Below, piece by piece: positions 50,627 through 60,814 of a stretch of 64,000 nucleotides of DNA (its first letter is position 1; every line of letters begins with the position of its first letter). The notes beneath the pieces are model-generated. The model was not told the DNA's origin and ran no database searches. It was given only the letters and a program-made list of their open reading frames with translations. The DNA is from Prorocentrum cordatum (lineage: Eukaryota > Sar > Dinophyceae > Prorocentrales > Prorocentraceae). The position numbers were made by a program, and so were the translations under genes. The DNA is taken from assembly GCA_963575745.1 (NCBI GenBank), contig CAUYUJ010014750.1, positions 1-64,000 of the forward strand, in the 5' to 3' direction.

Positions 50627-50888
50627 AGTAGTCGTAGTAGTAGTCGTAGTAGTAGTCGTAGTAGTAGTAGAAGTAGTAGTAGTAGTAGTGGTAATAGTAG
50701 TAGTAGTAGTAGTCGTCGTCGTCGTCGTAGTGGGTGTAGTAATTGTAGTAGTAGTGATGGTCGTAGTAGTAGTAGTACTTGTAGTAGTAGTCGTATTAGT
50801 AGTAGTTGTAGCAGTAGGTCGTAGTAGCAGGTCGTAGTAGTAGGTCGTAGTAGTAGTAGTAATAGTAGTAGTAGTAGTAGTAGTAGTC

Positions 50889-50936
<48 letters not shown>

Positions 50937-51021
50937 CTTGTAGCGCAAGCAGTCTTAGAATGAGATCTCGTAGCAGTAGTCGTAGTAGTAGTAGAAGTAG
51001 AAGTAGTAGTAGCAGTAGTAA

Positions 51022-51067
<46 letters not shown>

Positions 51068-51485
51068 CGTAGTCGTAGTAGTAGTAGTAGTAGTAGTAGT
51101 AGTAATAGTAATCGTGGTAGTAGTAGTTGTAGTCGTTGTTGTTGTTGTTGGTGCAGCAGCAGCAGCAGTAGTAGGAGTAGTAATAGTAGTAGTAGTGGTA
51201 GTAGTAGTAGTAGTAGTAGTTGTAGTAATAGTAGTAGTAGTAGTGGTAGTAGTAGTCGTAGTAGTACTAGTAGTTGAAGTAGTAGTAGTAGTAGTAGAAG
51301 TACTAGTAGTTGAAGTAGTAGTAGACGTAGCAGCTGTAGCAGTAGCAGTAGTAGTAGTAGTAGTAGTAGTAGTAGAACTAACAATAATCATAGACGTGGT
51401 AGGCGTAATGGTAGTGGTAGTGGTAGTAGTTGTAGTAGTAGTAGTTTGTAATTGTCGTCGTAGGAATCGAAGTAGTAGTAGTCGT

Positions 51486-51539
<54 letters not shown>

Positions 51540-51580
51540 CGTAGTAGTAGTAGGAATAATAGTATGATACTAGTAGTACC

Positions 51581-51623
<43 letters not shown>

Positions 51624-51686
51624 ATAGTAGTAATCGATGTAGTAGAAGTAGAAGTAGTAGTAGTCGTAGTAGTAGTAGTAGTAGTC

Positions 51687-51721
<35 letters not shown>

Positions 51722-51749
51722 TGTAGTCGTAGTTGTAGTCGTAGTAGTA

Positions 51750-51793
<44 letters not shown>

Positions 51794-51878
51794 AGTAGTA
51801 GTAGTAGTAGTCGTAGTCGTAGTAGTAGTAAAAGTACGAGTCGTAGTCGATCTAGTAGAAGTAGAAGTAGTAGTAGCC

Positions 51879-51962
<84 letters not shown>

Positions 51963-52049
51963 CAGTAGTAGTAGTAGTAGTAATACTACTACTTCTACTA
52001 GTAGTAGTCGTAGTAGCAGTAGTAGTAGTAGTAGTAGGAATAGGAGTAG

Positions 52050-52121
<72 letters not shown>
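50446..52121. repeat. CTA/TAG trinucleotide array with internal strand switches
   Basis: About 1.7 kb. 50446-50626 is (ACTACG)n then (ACT)n. At about 50627-50632 (CTACAGTAG) it flips to (GTAGTC)n and (AGT)n and stays so to about 51985. A brief inverted patch (TAATACTACTACTTCTAC) follows at 51982-51999, then AGT, and it ends in (GTC)n at 52080-52121. The flip makes an inverted repeat with arms of about 180 bp. Frames up to 376 codons (poly-Thr, poly-Val, poly-Ser, poly-Leu) are artefacts; the forward TAG-rich frame has continuous stops. Confidence 0.95.
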
Positions 52122-52124
<3 letters not shown>

Positions 52125-55100
52125 AGGAGGACGAACCTTTTCGTACTAGCCTGAACTTCGCATTCGCGAGGACACCAAACCTGGACGGTCTCCACACGGG
52201 CCGCCTTTTTCGTGCCCATGCTTGATTCGTGAAGCTGGGTACAGAGACGCGGCTGTGTGAACAACCATCGCATATGCATACGCATGCGCAAGCCCCTGGC
52301 CTCCTCACACGTAAAGTCGGCACTTCAGAGATGGGGCCCTGAGACATGGGGCCTTTAGGCGAGGAGGCCTTGAACAATGGAAATTCAGCCTGAAAGCTGT
52401 TTCCTATCCTCAAGGACCCATCCCTCTGGGCCCGATCGGCGAACACACGATAAAGAGGTGGCTCTGTTGCTACTGGGTCGATTCGGCCAGGATGATCTGG
52501 CCGAGCTCTCACGCCCATCCGTAGAGCTGCAGCAGCTTCAAGTGGTGCCCTCTAATGTGTGGAGTTGCACCCTGACCGCCAAACCAATTCCTAACATGGT
52601 GTCCCTCGAACACAAGAGTAGAACGCCAAATTCTGGCAATCCTGACGACTGTTTGATTGGCGTCTGCATGATACCACAATGTTCCTGGAAACGTTTCTGG
52701 GAACCGTTCCCATCAGCGCTTGGCGGCGCGCAACCATATGTTTGTTTGGGCGAGGGGGGGCACCCTTCCTGGGAGGCCCCCTCCCCCTCGCGCCAGCCCC
52801 TCCTGCGCACCGCCGACCCCCCCTCGGAGGGGTCCGGGCAGGCCAGGGAGGGGGTTCTTCGCTGCTGTGCCTCGGGCCTTTCCAAAGAAGAGGTGGCCCT
52901 GGCTCAGGTCAACCCCAACTCTTCCGAGAAAATCTGGCGGCCTCCGGGTGCTGGGAAGCTGAGGGTACCTTGCGGGTAGATGACTCCTGGCAACCTCTGG
53001 CTGGAGACGGGGACGTTGTGCCCCGCCGAACAAAAAGCGCCGTGGGCCAGATCCTTTTCAATCCCCTGTCTTCTACCATTGGATATGACAGTGCCCGTCT
53101 TTGCGAAATCATGCGCTTCCTGTGGATTCTGGCTGGGAAGAGAAATCAATATAAAATCGTAGGTTAGGTAAATTTGCCGTGGGTTCGGACTTCGCTAATA
53201 CGCAAATAAGCTCCAGGACTCGACTCAGCGAACTGAGTAGGATAGGGGAGGCAAGCGCAATAGCGGGAGGGGAGACGAGGCTTCGCCTGCACGGCAGGTT
53301 CACGTCACGATGGCGTCGAAATTGGTTTCTGACACTACGTGGGTCGCTCATCCTTGAACGAGAGCAACGTTCCGATAATGCAGGCCGTCCATTGTCCGCC
53401 GACTCCAAGCCACAGGCGGCGTTCAACCGCGCCGGGGTCGCCGCCGCGTGAACGCGACGCGATCTTGCTCTATCCACGTCCAGGATTACAGCTGGCAGCC
53501 CTCCAGGTCGGACGTCAGGGGGGTAGCAAAAAAGGGGGTAGCGAATCGGCTCACGCAGCTGCTTTCCCCGACACCTCAGGCCGCAGGCGCCATTGTACCG
53601 AGGACACCGCCCTGCGGTGGGGCCGAAACCAGCTGCATGCGGCAAATGTTGTACTCCGCCCCCTCCCCAATCCCCCACTTCTCGTCTGACCCTGCTTACG
53701 CCTGCCAAGGCCCCCCCCGAGAACAGCCAGCCGCAACGCTCCGCCCCCGCGGGGCCCACACACGAGCGCGCCACGCCCTGGCCCGCGCCGCCACGGCAGC
53801 GGCGGGGAGCTCCTCGATCCAGCAGGGCACCCCGCAGTGCTGATCGCAGGCGATCCCTGTCGCCAGGGCGGGGCGGCACGAGCTGTGCAGCGGGGAGGAT
53901 CGCTCAAGGTTCGAAGAGAAGAATCGGATCGGAGCGGAAATAAGAAGGATCGCGCCCGAATCGGCGCAGACTCGGATAGGGATATCGCTTGGGATCGCGG
54001 ATCGGCTCGGCCCTTGTAGGCCAGAGAGGGAGCTGGCTCATGTGAAGATCGGCTCGGATCGAATCGGAACATGAGCAGCCCTCCCTGGCTGCGCCCTCAA
54101 AGTCGTAGCCCACTGAGAGAGGAGAGGGCCGCGCACTCGAGGCCGTGCTACGAGCAGAGGGTGAGGGAGGGTGGGAGCAAGGGAATCGGGTTGTACACGT
54201 TCGGGGCTTCTTCGATGTAGGTGCCCGAATGAATGATTACGTATGTGTCGGTGTAAGTCGTGTAGGTGCATACGTATCTACATCCCTGCTTGCAGACGCA
54301 GACAAGGGGGAAGGGGGGGGGACGGGGAGCAACAGCAGGGGCAAAGAACAGAGCGGAGGCTAGGCTGGGAGCGAGCTCCAACCGCACCCCCGAGACACCG
54401 CAGAAAAGGCGAAGGCCAGCGCTACGGCAAGCACAATCCAAGGCCACGTGGCCAGGAGTGTTAGCATATGTGGGTGTGTCAGATCAGCTATCCTGTCTAC
54501 TGTGGTGTGGATGTTTGTGCAATTTCTCATCCTAGCAGTTGCTGCCCGGATTGGCATCGAGACCAACGCCGCCATCGTCTGAGACTGGATCGCCCGGATC
54601 CTACCATCCTACAAAGCGTGGAAGATGCTCAATTGGTGGCATGGGCCTAGATGGTTCGACATGGCAGGCGGCTGCAATGCATTGCAAGATAGTGTCACCA
54701 GCAACTTGGGAGGAGGAGACCCTGGTATTCACACAGGATATTTTGAACCCTTCCCGCATGCCCCACTCTCACAACTCAAACCTCTGTCTGCCATCTCCCA
54801 CCACCTCGTCAGTGTCGGCATCACTGCTCTGATCGGGTGGATTCGCAGACGATGGAAAGCCAGCGTGCTCATGGAGGCTGCCTTGTGTACCGCCCGCGGT
54901 TGACCCACACGAGGAATTCGTGGATGTACCACTGTCTCGCTGACAGGCGGCCCTGAGACATAAAGCATGTCCATAACGTGATTGCCCCTCTTTTGATGCG
55001 GAAGGTTGTGGTACGATTATGGGACGCGTCTCCTGAGGGCGACCTTGTATTGAACCGGTTGCGAGCTAGGGTCCGGCACGCGTCCGCACGTTACAATGAT

Positions 55101-55280
55101 CAGTCTCGGCACCCATCTGTTTACGTATCCCCCCTCTCTTCCTTTCCTTGCCCTCCCCTCGCCCTTCCTGCTCCCACCATGAGTGGCGTGTTGCTTGAAC
55201 TCAGTATGTTATATTTGTGTTTTTGTATGTTTCTCCCCGCAGCTGTTTTCTCTGCCATCGCAGTGCAACGTTCTCCAAGA
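52122..55280. other. Unrecognised accessory sequence
   Basis: No protein family recognised; the longest frames are 200 codons (plus, 52377-52979) and 256 codons (minus, 53109-53879), overlapping others. 53905-54070 contains many ATCGGATCGG / GATCGGCTCGG words, a degenerate short repeat. 54460-54900 has lower GC and several short frames, none recognised. Confidence 0.35.
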
Positions 55281-55285
55281 AATTC

Positions 55286-56140
55286 CCCAATCAGTGCTTG
55301 CTCTGAAGGGGTCCTCGCGGACAATGAAAGATTTGGCGAAAATGTCCCGCCGATTTTGGTTGCTGGCTGGGTTCCCGGTTTCCTGGTTCTTTTCCTCAAT
55401 CAGTGCTTGCAGTGAAGGTGTCCTCGCGGACATTGAAAAAATTTGCGAAAATGTCCCGCCGATTTTGGTTGCTGGCTGGGTTCCCGGGTTCCCGGTTCTG
55501 GGTTCCCGGGTTCCCGGGTTCCCGGTTCCGGGCCGATCTCGGAGGTCGGCGAGGTTCCCGGGTTTCCGGGTTCCTGGCCGATCTTCTTATCGATCGGTCT
55601 CAACATCGAAATCATTACCCACTTCTCTATCGATCTCACCATCGATCTCACTATACCTGAGAAAACCCCAATCAATTAATGACTTGATGGCTTGAAAACT
55701 AATACTCTGGATCTTGAGATCGATTGTGAGATCGATAATGATATCGATAGTGTAATGCATAGTGAAGACGATTGTAAGGTTGATCGTGAGACCCCAAAAA
55801 AACGATTCAATGAGATCGATAGTGAGATCGAGCGCGAGGTCGCTCATGCGATATCTAATGACATCGCTTGTGAGATCCATAATGAGATCGATTGTGCGAT
55901 CGATAAAAAACTGGATCATGAGATCGATGGTGAGACTGATCGATAAGAAGATCGACCAAGAACCCGGAAACCCGGGAACCTCGCCGACCTCCGAAATCGG
56001 CCCGGAACCCGGAACCGGGAACCCGGGAACCCAGAACCGGGAACCCAGGAGCCCAGCCAGCAACCAACATCGGCGGGACACTTTCGCCAACTCCGTCAAC
56101 GTCCGCGTGGACCCGTTCAGTGCAAGCACCGATGAGGGAA
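55286..56140. repeat. Foldback: ~210-bp inverted repeat with an extra direct copy
   Basis: The arm at about 55391-55600 (containing GTCCCGCCGATTTTGGTTGC, repeated GGTTCCCGG units and CTTCTTATCGATC) is present in reverse complement at about 55937-56140. Most positions match. A second direct copy of the outer 100 bp lies at 55286-55385. The spacer (55605-55935) is built of ATCGAT/GATCGAT words. The transcript of either strand would form a long hairpin. Short frames of about 80-180 codons across it have no motif. Confidence 0.85.
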
Positions 56141-56178
56141 TATTGTAAACTGGGAACGCACCATGGCACTAGCAGCAG

Positions 56179-56313
56179 GTGCTCAAATCTCGAGGGTGTT
56201 TAGGGTTTCGGGTCAACAAGGCGCGAAAATGTCAACATACTGGACGTGTCACACACTGGCGCAGTGCTCGCATCCCACCCACCCTAGAAACCCATTTACA
56301 TATCAAGACACAC
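56179..56313. repeat. Direct repeat framing a minisatellite, copy 1
   Basis: Contains GTCAACA, then ATGTCAACATACTGGACGTG and CACACTGGCGC. A similar copy lies at 57070-57205 in the same orientation. Between them is the minisatellite at 56528-57020. Confidence 0.8.
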
Positions 56314-56527
56314 TCTCTGGCGCATGCAAGCCATCGGGGAAGGCCGCGTTGAGCAGCGAGGAGCAGGAAGGAGCAGCGCGGAGCACGCGGGAGGAACAGC
56401 AGGCAAGAGGAGCAGCACAGGCGCGCCGCGCGCGGCGGCCCTCGGGAGAGGCGCGAGACATCGTTCCGGAGTGTCTGGAGGGGGGGGTGGGGGCTCCCGA
56501 GCGGGAAGCGCACGATCATCGAGCGGG

Positions 56528-57020
56528 CACGCGTGGGGTGGGGGTTTGGGATTCAGCCGCCACGCAGGATCGGGCACGATCCTCGAACGGCAGGGGCACG
56601 ATCCTCGAGCAGGCACGCATGGAATGAACGGGTTGGGAATTAGCCGCCGCGCGGGAGGGGCGCGATCCTTGCGGGGGGGGGCGCGATCCTCAAGCGGGCA
56701 CGCATGGGATAGGGGGCTAACGAATTAGCCGCCACGCGGGAGGGGCAGAATCCGTGTGCGGGCAAGCATGGAATGGGTTTTTAAGAATTAGCCCCCGAGG
56801 GCGGAAGGGACGCGACCTTGGGGCGGGCACGCATGGGATATGGGATTTAAGAATTAGCCGCTATGCGCATGGGCGCGGTCCTTGAGCGGGAGGGGCGCGA
56901 TCCTCGAGCGTGCACGCATGGGATAGGGGGTTTAAGAACTAGCCGCCATGCGGGAGGGGCTGAATCAGCGCGCGGGCACGCATGGAATGGGGGTTTAGGA
57001 ACTAGCCCCCGAGAGCGGAC
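56528..57020. repeat. Minisatellite with higher-order spacing
   Basis: The anchor CACGCATGG (or CACGCGTGG, CAAGCATGG) occurs at 56528, 56614, 56699, 56763, 56828, 56913 and 56977. Spacings are 86, 85, 64, 65, 85, 64, so units of two lengths follow an ordered pattern. Each unit contains GAATTAGCC(G/C)CC and GGGAGGGGC words. Confidence 0.82.
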
Positions 57021-57069
57021 ACCAAGGGGTACTTTCTTGTTTAGCATTTGAATTCATAAGTGATAAAGG

Positions 57070-57205
57070 GTGTTCAGTGTTCGAGATTTGGGGATTAGGG
57101 TCAACAGGGGCGCGAATATATCAACATTCTGGACGTGTTACACACTGGCGCGGTGCGCACGTCCCACCCGCCTTAGAAACTCATGTACATATCAAGCCAC
57201 TCATA
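57070..57205. repeat. Direct repeat framing a minisatellite, copy 2
   Basis: Second copy of 56179-56313 (TATCAACATTCTGGACGTGT, CACACTGGCGCGGTGC), followed directly by an (AC)n tract. Confidence 0.8.
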
Positions 57206-57257
57206 CACACACAAACACACACACACACACACACGCACGCACGCACGCACGCACACG

Positions 57258-57292
<35 letters not shown>
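57206..57292. repeat. (AC)n microsatellite with GCAC variants
   Basis: CA repeats with a CGCA sub-array at 57233-57262. Confidence 0.93.
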
Positions 57293-57293
<1 letters not shown>

Positions 57294-57664
57294 ACACAAT
57301 GATGGAACGGGATGGCGTCGAACTGCCGGCCCCATCCATCTCCCTCCCCCCCCCCGCTCCCTCCTACAGGCCCTAAGAACTAAAATGTATGTACATGGAG
57401 GTACGTTTGCACGTCAACATATGGGGGTTCTCGTTGGCCAGTGCCCCATATGTCGACCACTGGCACCCTCTGTCTGGCATTCAACACCCTACCCAGCCTA
57501 ACAAACCGATCGGCCGCCCCTTGGACACAGGGGTTCCACGACACACGAAACCTACTTGCGGACCGGCCCCCCTTCCCCCACCACCGCCGCCCCCCTCCCT
57601 CGTCCGACGCCCAGTCTGCGCCACGTTGAAGTAGGAGGCGGTGTCAAAGGCATCCCCCAACTAA

Positions 57665-57990
57665 CATTCGGTACGCTACCTATCGATCCCTCCCCCACCG
57701 CCCACCCCGCGCCCGTCAAGTTCCAGCCGAAGGTTCGTGGATGCTTCCCTGCTCGCCTGCCGCGCGGCCCCCAAGGAGGAAAACGCCAAAATCGTGACAC
57801 GGCCAGGGGCCAGCGAATATTCCGTGACACACCTCACGGCTACGTTCCGGCTTCCCCATGACCTTCGAACGTCCCCTCCCCCCCATCCCCTGGCCAACCA
57901 GCGCCCAGACCGTTACTGTTGGCCGTGAACTTGAACCCCCCGGCGCCGCGAACGTTTTGAGCCGGAGCTAACCTACTCATGCTTCCAGAG
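57665..57990. repeat. 325-bp direct duplication, copy 1
   Basis: From TTCGGTACGCTACCTATCGA to CTCATGCTTCCAG. Copy 2 at 58054-58430 follows about 65 bp later in the same orientation. No ORF is shared in a way that suggests a protein. Confidence 0.85.
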
Positions 57991-58053
57991 GCAAAAGAAC
58001 AGGTGACCTCATAAGCACTGGGCACTTTTGCTTCCAGCGCGTTGCGTCGCACA

Positions 58054-58430
58054 TTCGGTACATTACCTGTCGACCCCCCCACCACCGCCCACCCCGCGCC
58101 CGCCAAGTTCCCACCGAAGGTTCGCACATGCTTCCCTGCTCGCCTGCAGCGCGGCCCACAAGGAGGACAAGAGTCAAACACGACGGGCGGCGACATCCAA
58201 ACGGCCATCCCCTCAGACTAACGCCAAAAACGTGACGCGGCAAGGGGCCAACGAGTATTCCGTGACACAACTCACGGCTACGCCCTGGCTTCTCCATGAC
58301 CTTCGAACGTCCACCCCTCCACCAGCCCCCGGCCAACCAACGTCCAGACCGTTACTGTTGGCCGTGGAACTTGAGCCCCCCTGGGGCACGAACGGTTTCA
58401 GCCGGAGCTAACCAACTCATGCTGCCAGGG
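58054..58430. repeat. 325-bp direct duplication, copy 2
   Basis: Matches copy 1 apart from point changes and an extra segment of about 45 bp near 58160-58205 (AGTCAAACACGACGGGCGGC and following). Confidence 0.85.
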
Positions 58431-58679
58431 ACAACACTCTACAGACGTACTTGCAGTAAGCATCTGCCAACGTTTTCCTAAACGCCCCCGGTTTGTCTCC
58501 CCCCCCGCCCCCTGACTCCTGGGACTCCATTTTCTCCGTCGCCAGCTGCGCGAAGACGATCCGCAAATGTCTGAATTACCCTGTGACGTACCCAACCCAT
58601 TTGTATCAGTGGAAACGATGAGTTGGCCGAAACTTGTGTGGACAATCAACTTGATGTGTAAGCTATTTGGGAGGCGTCA

Positions 58680-60050
58680 CTGCGCTGGGCCCCGCAAGCA
58701 GGCCTCGAAAGTGGCGACAGCTTCACAGATCGCAACCCCCTGGGATGGCGAGGTCAAATTTGAATCTGCGTGTGGCGTCACTGTGCTGGGCCCCCCAGCA
58801 GGCCGCGAAAGTGGCGACAGTTTCACAAATCGCAGCCCCCCAGGGATGGCGAGGTCTAACTTGAATCCGCCGTGGGTACCCACTGTGCTGGGCCCCCCAG
58901 CAGGCCTCGAAAGTGGCGACAGTTTCGCAGATCGCAGCCCCCCAGGGATGGCGAGGTCCCATTTGCGTCCGCCGCGGGTGCAGATTGTGCTGGGCCCCCC
59001 AGCAGGCCTCGAAAGTGGCGACAGTTTCACATATCGCAGCCCCCCAGGGATGGCGAGGTCCCATTTGGATCCGCACTGGGTACCCACTGTGCTGGGCCCC
59101 CCAGCAGCCCTCGAAAGTGGCGAGTTTCGCAGGTCGCAGCCCCCCAGGGATGGCGAGGTCCAATTTGAGTCCGCCGTGGGTGCAGACTGTGCTGGGATGG
59201 CGAGGTCCCATTTGAGTCCGCCGTGGGTACCCACTGTGCTGGGCCCCCCAGCAGCCCTCGAAAGTGGCGACAGTTTCGCAGATCGCAGCCCCCCCAAGAT
59301 GGCGAGGTCCCATTTGAGTCCGCCGCGGGTGCACACTGTGCTGGGCCCCCCAACAGGCATCGAAAGTGGCGACCGTTTCGCAGACCGCAGCCCCCCAGGG
59401 ATGGCGAGGTCAAATTTGAGTCCGCCGCGGGTGCAGACTGTGCTGGGCCCCCCAGCATGCCTCGAAAGTGGCAAAAGTTTTACAGATCGCAACCCCCCAG
59501 GGATGGCGAGGTCCCATTTGAATCCGCCGCGGGTGCAGACTGTGCTGGGCACCCCAGCAGCCCTCGAAAGTGGCGACAGATTTGGCGAGGTCAGATGCAG
59601 ACTGTGCTGGGCCCCCCAGCCCCCCAGGGATGGCGAGGTCCCATTTGAATCCGCCGCGGGTGCAGACTGTGCTGGGCCCCCCAGCAGCCCTCGAAAGTGG
59701 CGACAGTTTCGCAGATCGCCGCCCCCCGAAGATGGCGAGGTCCCATTTGGGTCCGCCGCGAATGCAGACTGTGCTGGGCACCCCAGCAGCCCTCGAAAGT
59801 GGCGACAGTTTCGCAGATCGCAGCCCCCCAAAGATTGCGAGGTCCAATTTGAATCCGCCGCGAGTGCAGACTGTGCTGGGCCCCCCAACAGCCCTCGACA
59901 GTGGCGACAGTTTCGCAGATCGCAGCCCCCCAGGGATGGCGAGGTCCAAATTGAGTCCGCCGCGAGTGCAGACTGTGCTGGGCCCCCCAGCAGCCCTCGA
60001 AAGTGGCGACAGTTTCGCAGATCGCAGCCCCCCAAGGATGGCGACGAGCG
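58680..60050. repeat. 102-bp tandem satellite, about 13 units
   Basis: The anchor GATGGCGAGG (with variants GATGGCGACG, GATTGCGAGG) occurs at 58744, 58845, 58947, 59049, 59149, 59196, 59298, 59400, 59502, 59629, 59731, 59833, 59935 and 60037. Spacing is 102 bp or 100-101, with one 47-bp partial unit and one 127-bp unit. Each unit also has CTGTGCTGGG, CCCTCGAAAGTGGCGACAG and TCGCAGATCGCAGCC. Because 102 is a multiple of 3, frames stay open on both strands: 559 codons plus and 478 codons minus. I see no start context, domain or codon bias that argues for a protein. Confidence 0.93.
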
Positions 60051-60814
60051 AGGCGAAAGGCAAGGGGGGAGAGATGGGCGGGGGGGGGCGGGAAGGAACG
60101 AAAGAAGGTTCACGCGAGCAGTGCTCTATTCAAAACGAGAACCCAACGCAGGAGAGTTGGGGAAAAAAGACTATATAAAGAAGCTCCCCTCTCCTACGCC
60201 GCCTCGAAGACGTAGCTGGCGTCGAAGGCTTGGTAAAGGCATGTAAAGATCAGAGTAAAGATTTGGGAGAGGCCTGGTAAAGGCATGGTAAAGATATGGC
60301 ACAGGCTGAGTAAAGATACCTCCGGGACGAACGCGATGCACTGTAGAGGTACCTCCACGAAGTAGACGTTAGCAGGAAGGCTGGCCCAGCACAGTTACTA
60401 AAGCATGGCCGCCAGCAACTCTCGCGCGAGCTCGGAGGCAAGCCCGCGAGCAAACGACGACATTAAAAATCTCTAAAATCTTAGAAGTGCGAAGGCCCAG
60501 CCGAAGAAACCTCGGCCAGCCCGGGGGAAACGCCATGGCGCCACTCGATACTCGTGCGTGTCCCTGGTAATTGCGCAGCCTCCACCCGGAGCATTCCCCG
60601 GCAGTCGCTGCCGGCGGCAGCCATCTCTGTGGCAAGGCCCCCTAAAACTCAAGGGTACCTTTGTGTGACAGCGCGAACGGCGTCGACCACGTCTCCCCTA
60701 TCGTGCCCGAGCGCAATGCACACGATAGCCAATTGCACTGCACTAACGCTCTCCTGGCCCTGGGGGCCGGGTAGCTGAGCCAAACAGCCTGGTGCATCCT
60801 ACCCAAATGTCCCG
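60051..60814. other. Unrecognised sequence with short repeats downstream of the satellite
   Basis: 60225-60310 has a degenerate repeat of GGTAAAGGCATG(G)TAAAGAT and AGTAAAGAT. TATATAAAG occurs at 60172, but dinoflagellate promoters are not known to depend on TATA boxes, so I do not call a promoter. No gene seen. Confidence 0.4.

Noticed and set aside
50483-52518. Frames of 253-376 codons rich in Thr, Leu or Val over the CTA/TAG array
   Set aside because: Pure products of trinucleotide repeats; they end where the repeat ends.
58680-60050. CRISPR-like array of regularly spaced repeats
   Set aside because: The whole 102-bp unit is repeated, with no unique spacers, and the context is eukaryotic.
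60172-60180. TATATAAAG as a promoter
   Set aside because: No gene starts downstream on the plus strand, and dinoflagellate promoters are not known to rely on TATA boxes.
58567-60246. 559-codon plus-strand and 478-codon minus-strand ORFs over the 102-bp satellite
   Set aside because: Both strands are open because the period is a multiple of three. Without evidence of selection I treat it as a satellite, and raise the coding question only as a finding.
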